A stretch of 10,579 nt of DNA, taken from NCBI GenBank assembly GCA_964403885.1, contig CAYOHY010000059.1, positions 1-10,579 of the forward strand, read 5' to 3'. This DNA comes from CAYOHY01 sp964403885 (GTDB lineage Bacteria; Actinomycetota; Coriobacteriia; Anaerosomatales; PHET01). Under the pieces are notes generated by a model. It saw nothing but the letters and a program-made list of their open reading frames with translations, did not search any database and was not told the DNA's origin. Each line of letters begins with the position of its first letter. The first letter of the stretch is position 1. The translations under genes and the position numbers were made by a program. Positions 6,859 to 10,579 of the stretch are shown here, one piece after another.

Positions 6859-6870
6859 GCGCCCGCCTAG
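6855..6870 (+). terminator. Short hairpin at the end of cysG
   Basis: CTAGGC/GCCTAG (6855-6860 and 6865-6870) around a GCCC loop starts within the cysG stop codon. There is no T-run after it, so it is at best a weak or Rho-assisted terminator. The placement at the end of a gene supports the call, and its small size limits it. Confidence 0.35.
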
Positions 6871-7194
6871 AACGGACTTGGTCACTGCCAACCCTCGTCC
6901 TCTCGCGTTCAAAGGAAGAACGACAACGACTCACGCGTCCTCCGTGAGCATCACTGTCTCCAGCACCTCTCCGACGACAAGGATGAACTCGGGGGTCTAT
7001 GTGTGAACTGTCTGGGCGTTTCCAGCCTTGGGACCAAGCAGGACGGGATTGTACCTCATTGCCTGGTGGCCATCGAATCGCCCGCGCGGAAGACGGGGAT
7101 TGTAACTGCACTCTTCAGCGCACGCCGCTTGCTTTTCCGCTAGCTCCAACACATGTCTCCATCGACCAATCATGCGCCCTTGAATGCTACTGGG
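6871..7194. other. Gene-poor stretch between convergent cysG and the PASTA/CxxCH gene
   Basis: About 320 bp with no gene I would call with confidence. Third-position GC bias in the open frames is much weaker than in the neighbouring core genes. No tRNA-like cloverleaf, insertion-sequence ends or clear terminator was seen. A near-repeat, GACGGGATTGTA (7042-7053) and GACGGGGATTGTA (7092-7104), occurs 50 bp apart. On the minus strand, the frame of the upstream PASTA gene stays open past its TGA to a TAG at 6999..6997. It then runs a further 21 codons of more strongly GC3-biased sequence (6996..6934) to a TGA. This could be a decayed extension of the gene or an eroded neighbour. Confidence 0.4.
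6997..7173 (-). CDS. Doubtful small ORF (58 aa) after the PASTA/CxxCH gene
   Basis: The frame runs from ATG 7173 to TAG 6999..6997. It contains two YNP motifs exactly 17 codons apart (SYNPRL and RYNPVL) and a CAEEC motif. AAGGG lies three bases before the ATG, which is close for a Shine-Dalgarno sequence. Third-position GC by hand count is 33 of 58 codons, far below the core genes in this window, which argues against a long-resident gene. It is in phase with the PASTA gene across that gene's TGA, so it may be a former C-terminal part and not a separate gene. No family recognised. Confidence 0.2.
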   Translation of the reverse strand: MIGRWRHVLELAEKQAACAEECSYNPRLPRGRFDGHQAMRYNPVLLGPKAGNAQTVHT

Positions 7195-7719
7195 TCACTC
7201 AACGGCCGCCCTGCCGGGAAGAAGCTTGTCATACGTGGTCTTGGAGTGACATCGCGCACACGAGCGGGTGGCATCTTGCTCCTGATGGCAGTATGAACAC
7301 AACCATGCGCCTTGACGCAGGACAGCGAGACCGTGCTGTTCTTCAACCCAGTCCCTGCGATCCGAAGCACTTGACTTCGAGTGAGCCACCAACCGCACGA
7401 TCTTAATCTCCACGGCGCGCCGAGGCAACACCGTTACGCCACCAGCGGGGACCTGCCCCACAACTACGGCAACGTCGTATGGCGCCCCAGTACTTGCAGT
7501 GCCCTCCGCGGGGGGTAGGAGCGCAGAGCGCAATCCTCGTTTCTCGACAACTGAGACCGCCTTGCGGGCCGTCAGCCCTAATAGGTTGGGCACTGCCGTC
7601 TCGCGCATGTCGGCTGCCCCCGGGCGGTCCATCAAGATGACCGCCGCCACAACAAGCACACCGAGCGCCACCACGACCGACAGTACAATCGTCCACCTGG
7701 AACGCCTTACGCTGCCCAT
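7195..7719 (-). CDS. Single-pass membrane protein with a PASTA-like domain and two CxxCH motifs
   Basis: A 174-residue protein of unknown function. Layout: short basic N-terminus (MGSVRRSRW); transmembrane helix 10-29; PASTA-like domain about 43-109, opening with VPNLLGLTARKA and closing with GQVPAGGVTVLPRRAVEIKIV; a charged linker; then CSYCH (141-145) and CARCH (154-158). The basic residues before the helix predict the C-terminal part outside the cell, where PASTA domains normally sit and where c-type heme could be attached to CxxCH. A zinc-binding C4 knuckle with nine residues between the pairs is an equal reading. The start at 7719 is set by GGAGG 8 nt upstream; a longer frame to 7821 exists but lies inside the Rhs gene. 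The gene follows the Rhs stop by 5 nt, the usual place of an immunity gene. Immunity, surface anchoring or a redox role are all inferences. GC is lower than in core genes. Confidence 0.75.
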   Translation of the reverse strand: MGSVRRSRWTIVLSVVVALGVLVVAAVILMDRPGAADMRETAVPNLLGLTARKAVSVVEKRGLRSALLPPAEGTASTGAPYDVAVVVGQVPAGGVTVLPRRAVEIKIVRLVAHSKSSASDRRDWVEEQHGLAVLRQGAWLCSYCHQEQDATRSCARCHSKTTYDKLLPGRAAVE

Positions 7720-7724
7720 CTGGA

Positions 7725-10579
7725 CTACCTCCATCGCCCACGATCGGATGTGTAACTGCAACTGAGCAGCGTTCGCCAGCCAACCGTACGTTTCACCCGC
7801 ACTTCCCAGCCGTCTACCCACCAGTACCGATAGGGCAATGACGTGCGCTTTGGGCTCATATCACCCCTCATGGATGAGTTGCTCCATTGCCGTGAAGCAA
7901 ATCCGCTGTGCCAGTTCGTTTGAACAATCGCATACAGACGAATCGAATAGGGATTCTTCGGTCCGCCGAGGTGCGTCACTGACACCTTAGCGTCTCCAAA
8001 GACCTTCTTGCCCCAGAAGTCTTCATGTGACCTCAGGTTTCCATCCCCCGAGTTGTAGTGGCAGCCACTCGAGTACCACCACCGAGTCTCCAGACGAACC
8101 CGATAGTGAGCACTACCGGCAGTGAAATCCTTCTGGTGGTAGTGCGTCTGAAGGTTGCTCAGGAACGAGCAGGACGCTCCGTGTTGGGCCAGTGTTTCCA
8201 GCCCGGTCGGATCCACTCCACCCACCGGATTCCCACTGCAGTACTGGTACGCACTCTCCTCCCCGTCAGCCTTCGCGGGGTCCTTGCTCATGAACTGCCT
8301 CGTCAGCGGGTCGTAGGTCCTTGCCGAACAGTAGTACATGCTCGTCTCGGAGTCGTAGACGTATCCCGCGTAACGAAGCGGCTGCCTGGCTGCGATGTCG
8401 GCGGCAAGCGTCGCGGTGATAGAACCGGTCGAAGCGGTGGAGGCACCCGTGATCACGCCCCATGCGTCGTAGCGCCATGCGGCGAAGGCACGCCCTGCGG
8501 TGTCGGTCAGCGCGACCACGTCACCACGGTCGGTGGTCTGGAGCAGGAACGGGGTCGAAGTGGCCCCGGAGCGATACAGTCCGGCGTAGGCACGGCCCTC
8601 GGCGTCGAACAGGTACGTTACCGACCAGGTGGCACCGTCGCTCCTCGATGCCGTGAGCCCGAGCAGGTTCAGCCCCTCGTAGGAGTACGAGGTCGTGGTG
8701 GTGGCGCTGCCGCTCGTGACCACCGAGGTCTTGCGCTGCCCCATGGCATCGAAGGTGTAGCTCGCCACGCACGAGCTAGAGATGTAGCTCGACATGCGCC
8801 CGGTGCCCGTGTAGCCGAACTGCTGGGCCGTCGGGTTGCCGATGGGGCCCTGGTAGATGCGGCGCCCGAACTCGTCGAACGTGTAGGTGGTCACGATGGA
8901 GCCTCCCACAGAGCGCGACTTCAGGCGCTGGGAGTCTGTCGTGTAGCTCATGACCACGGATGTGGCACCGCAAGTCTCGGCAGTGAGGTTGCCGGCACCA
9001 TCGAACGTGAAGGTCGCCGTGGGCTCACCCGTGCCGGTGACCTTGTCGAGACGCGAGTCGTCGGTGTAGGTGTAGGCGCGGCTCAACGAGGTGCCGAGCG
9101 GCGCGGTGATCGTCTCGGAGCCCTTCTTGCCAGCATCGTTGTAACCGATCGTGGCGGTGAGCGCCGGTGCGCTGTAGCCGGTGAGCTGGCCCGTGGGCGC
9201 GTCGTAGGTGCGGGAGTAGGACAGGCCCTCGATGCTCCACGCGGTCGCACGCCCGGCGGCGTCCGTGCCCGATGTCGCCGCTGTGCGCGCGAGCGACCCG
9301 CCGTCCCACGCGCTCGTCGCGGTCGAGGAATCGCCAGTCGAGGCGAGCGTGAGCGTGGTGGTGATTCCGCCGTGCGTCTCAGCGACCGTGGTCTGACCGG
9401 CTGTGTCGACCGGATAGGTGTAGCTCTTGGCCACGCCTGAGACGCTCTCGAGCGAGTCGGTCACGCGCCCTAGCGAGTCGTAGGTCGCAGTGTCGTGCTT
9501 GACCACACCGCTCGCGGTCGTCTGCGTGACCTCCACTGCACGACCGAACTCGTCGTAGGCGTTTCGGGTCACTCTCCCGTCCGGGTCGGTGGTCGAGGCG
9601 ACACGCCCGAAGTCGTCGTAGCCCGTGGTGGTCATCTTGGACGTCGTGCCGACCACAGTCGACTCGGAGAGGGTGCGGCCGCATCTGTCGTAGACAGTGA
9701 GGGTCTTGACGCCGTCGGCATCCACCTTGGCGATCACGTTTCCGGCGGCGTTGTAGAGAACGGTGGAAGGCGAGCCCTCGCCTTGCGCGATGACCTCGCG
9801 GCCCAGGTGGTCATATGCGTGCGTGGTGACGACGCCGTTCTCGTCGGTGGCGGCGATCAGGCGTCCGCCCAGGTCGTAGTCGCTAGTCTCGGTGACCTCG
9901 GTACCGTCGTCGGAGGGCTTCGTGACCGCTACCTGGTTGCCACCGTCGTCGTAGGTGAACTTCGAGTAGGTGCCGTTCGCGAGCGTCTCGCTCTTGAGCT
10001 CGCCTCCGGGGTAGTAGGTCTTGAGCGACGCGATGTTGGTGGTGCCGGGAGCATACGTGGTGGTCTCTCGGCTGTAGGCGTCGTAGCCGGTGAAAGTGCC
10101 GTGAGCGGTGTCGTAGTCAGACACGCCCTCAGCCCAAGACGCCACCACGTTGCCGCGCGCGTCGTAGTGCGTATGAGCGGGCGAGTTGCCCACCGTGCTC
10201 GAGTCGGTCTCGATCTCTCTGCCGCTCGCGTCGTAGGCGTGGGTGGTCGTGGAGACGACGGTGCCGCTCGATAGCAGTCGCTTCTCAGCGCTCACGCGTC
10301 CCGCGGCGTCGTAGATCGTGGTGCTCCAGTCGGCTTTCGTGCTTGTGCCCTCGGCGCTGCGCCAGCTTTGGGTCGCGTTACCCAGCTTGTCGTAGATGGT
10401 GTGCGTCAGCACACCGGCACGGTCTTGGGAGGTGGTGGCACGACCCGCGATGTCGTAGGTGGTCGAGGTCTCGAGTGAGCCGGAGGCATCCAGCGTGCGC
10501 ACCACGTTACCGTAGGCGTCGTAGACGCTTGTCGTGGTGATGTCGACCGGCGTGGCACCGAGCGAGAGCTCGACATCCT
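7725..10579 (-). CDS. Rhs/YD-repeat protein with variable C-terminal tip (5' end outside window)
   Basis: At least 950 residues; the frame is open to the window edge with no stop, so the N-terminus (export signal and any anchor) is missing. The visible part is a long run of YD-type repeats (YDAAGR, YDEFGR, YDSLGR and similar), which build the hollow beta-shell of Rhs/Tc-type proteins. The Rhs-associated core follows (LRYAGYVYDSETSMYYCSA, RTYDPLTRQFMSKDP, ending NPVGGVDPTG at 8202). After DPTG come 158 residues of a tip domain (8201..7728), normally the toxin or effector carried inside the shell. The tip is rich in Trp and Tyr and matches no toxin family I know. GC falls from about 65-70% in core lines to about 54% in the tip. 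The PASTA/CxxCH gene starts 5 nt downstream. Likely a cell-surface or secreted contact-dependent toxin (WapA-like); a non-toxic adhesive or wall role is possible. Confidence 0.92.
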   Translation of the reverse strand, partial: DVELSLGATPVDITTTSVYDAYGNVVRTLDASGSLETSTTYDIAGRATTSQDRAGVLTHTIYDKLGNATQSWRSAEGTSTKADWSTTIYDAAGRVSAEKRLLSSGTVVSTTTHAYDASGREIETDSSTVGNSPAHTHYDARGNVVASWAEGVSDYDTAHGTFTGYDAYSRETTTYAPGTTNIASLKTYYPGGELKSETLANGTYSKFTYDDGGNQVAVTKPSDDGTEVTETSDYDLGGRLIAATDENGVVTTHAYDHLGREVIAQGEGSPSTVLYNAAGNVIAKVDADGVKTLTVYDRCGRTLSESTVVGTTSKMTTTGYDDFGRVASTTDPDGRVTRNAYDEFGRAVEVTQTTASGVVKHDTATYDSLGRVTDSLESVSGVAKSYTYPVDTAGQTTVAETHGGITTTLTLASTGDSSTATSAWDGGSLARTAATSGTDAAGRATAWSIEGLSYSRTYDAPTGQLTGYSAPALTATIGYNDAGKKGSETITAPLGTSLSRAYTYTDDSRLDKVTGTGEPTATFTFDGAGNLTAETCGATSVVMSYTTDSQRLKSRSVGGSIVTTYTFDEFGRRIYQGPIGNPTAQQFGYTGTGRMSSYISSSCVASYTFDAMGQRKTSVVTSGSATTTTSYSYEGLNLLGLTASRSDGATWSVTYLFDAEGRAYAGLYRSGATSTPFLLQTTDRGDVVALTDTAGRAFAAWRYDAWGVITGASTASTGSITATLAADIAARQPLRYAGYVYDSETSMYYCSARTYDPLTRQFMSKDPAKADGEESAYQYCSGNPVGGVDPTGLETLAQHGASCSFLSNLQTHYHQKDFTAGSAHYRVRLETRWWYSSGCHYNSGDGNLRSHEDFWGKKVFGDAKVSVTHLGGPKNPYSIRLYAIVQTNWHSGFASRQWSNSSMRGDMSPKRTSLPYRYWWVDGWEVRVKRTVGWRTLLSCSYTSDRGRWR
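7728..7732 (-). promoter_or_regulatory. Shine-Dalgarno site overlapping the Rhs stop codon
   Basis: GGAGG (7732..7728) directly abuts the Rhs stop codon TAG and is 8 nt from the ATG at 7719. It fixes the start of the PASTA/CxxCH gene and implies that ribosomes ending on the Rhs message can restart there, so the two proteins should be made together. Confidence 0.75.
7728..8201 (-). other. Unrecognised C-terminal tip domain of the Rhs protein
   Basis: 158 residues after the DPTG boundary. The domain contains three Cys, two His-rich patches (THYHQ near its start and GCHYN), a WGKKVFGDAKVSV stretch, WHSGF, and a C-terminal YRYWWVDGW / VKRTVGWR segment rich in Trp and Arg. Alternating hydrophobic stretches suggest mostly beta structure. 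No HNH, deaminase, ADP-ribosyltransferase, metallopeptidase HExxH or RNase motif could be picked out by eye. Base composition and codon use differ from the repeats upstream, as expected for a swapped tip. Confidence 0.6.
8585..10579 (-). repeat. YD-repeat array within the Rhs gene
   Basis: About 25 imperfect units of roughly 15-25 codons, each centred on (Y/F)D-x-x-G-(R/N/Q). At DNA level the plus strand shows a recurring CGTCGTAG-like octamer, the antisense of the Tyr-Asp codons TACGACG. Units vary in length and several lack the YD (for example YYPGGE and GYTGTG). This is protein-coding repetition, not a CRISPR or an intergenic repeat. Confidence 0.85.

Noticed and set aside
7042..7104. Near-identical GACGGGATTGTA / GACGGGGATTGTA as promoter or attachment repeats
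   Set aside because: Both contain TACAAT on the minus strand, but no matching -35 was seen, no gene starts downstream, and two copies are too few to call a mobile-element repeat.
7720..7821. Longer N-terminus for the PASTA/CxxCH protein
   Set aside because: It lies inside the Rhs coding sequence; the ATG at 7719 has a GGAGG at ideal spacing, followed by the basic residues and membrane helix.
8058..9440. Long plus-strand open frame (460 codons) opposite the Rhs gene
   Set aside because: It is antisense to clear Rhs repeats and arises from the GC-rich codon pattern; its translation is low-complexity Arg/Gly/Val sequence with no domain.

Overview
The window is high-GC DNA with strongly G/C-biased third codon positions in most genes. 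It encodes a selenocysteine-containing SelD, a YedF-type selenium protein, corrinoid and siroheme genes, c-di-GMP signalling and large surface proteins. This fits a free-living, probably anaerobic Actinomycetota lineage, perhaps near Coriobacteriia. The lineage is an inference from gene content and base composition only.

Left part (1-2970, minus strand). Three genes read right to left: a degenerate-GGDEF/intact-EAL protein, then selD 4 nt downstream, then a 112-residue DsrE-type protein matching the C-terminal half of YedF. The selD reading frame crosses an in-frame TGA (1463..1461) in the catalytic loop, followed by a hairpin that fits a bacterial SECIS. The real gene therefore starts at 1514, 42 codons before the first ATG after the TGA. 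A 104-bp divergent spacer separates this unit from the next gene.

Middle part (3075-6858). A membrane-anchored S8 subtilisin-like protease with a propeptide and a C-terminal Ig-like domain (plus strand) converges on cobU (minus strand), 3 bp apart. cobU is divergent from cysG (fused SirC-CobA, plus strand) across 139 bp rich in mutually exclusive inverted repeats. CysG makes precorrin-2/siroheme and CobU acts late in cobalamin nucleotide-loop assembly, so this pair belongs to tetrapyrrole/corrinoid metabolism. The SirC half lacks the catalytic Asp at the position expected from Salmonella CysG.

Right part (6859-10579, minus strand). A 5'-truncated Rhs/YD-repeat protein occupies 7725 to the window edge. 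It has about 25 YD-type repeats, an Rhs core ending in DPTG, and a 158-residue C-terminal tip of lower GC that I do not recognise. The next gene starts 5 nt downstream, in the position usual for an immunity gene. It encodes a single-pass membrane protein with one PASTA-like domain and two CxxCH motifs. Behind it lie about 340 bp without a convincing gene, containing a reading frame that continues in phase past its TGA. This right-hand cassette is the most likely place for an undescribed system.
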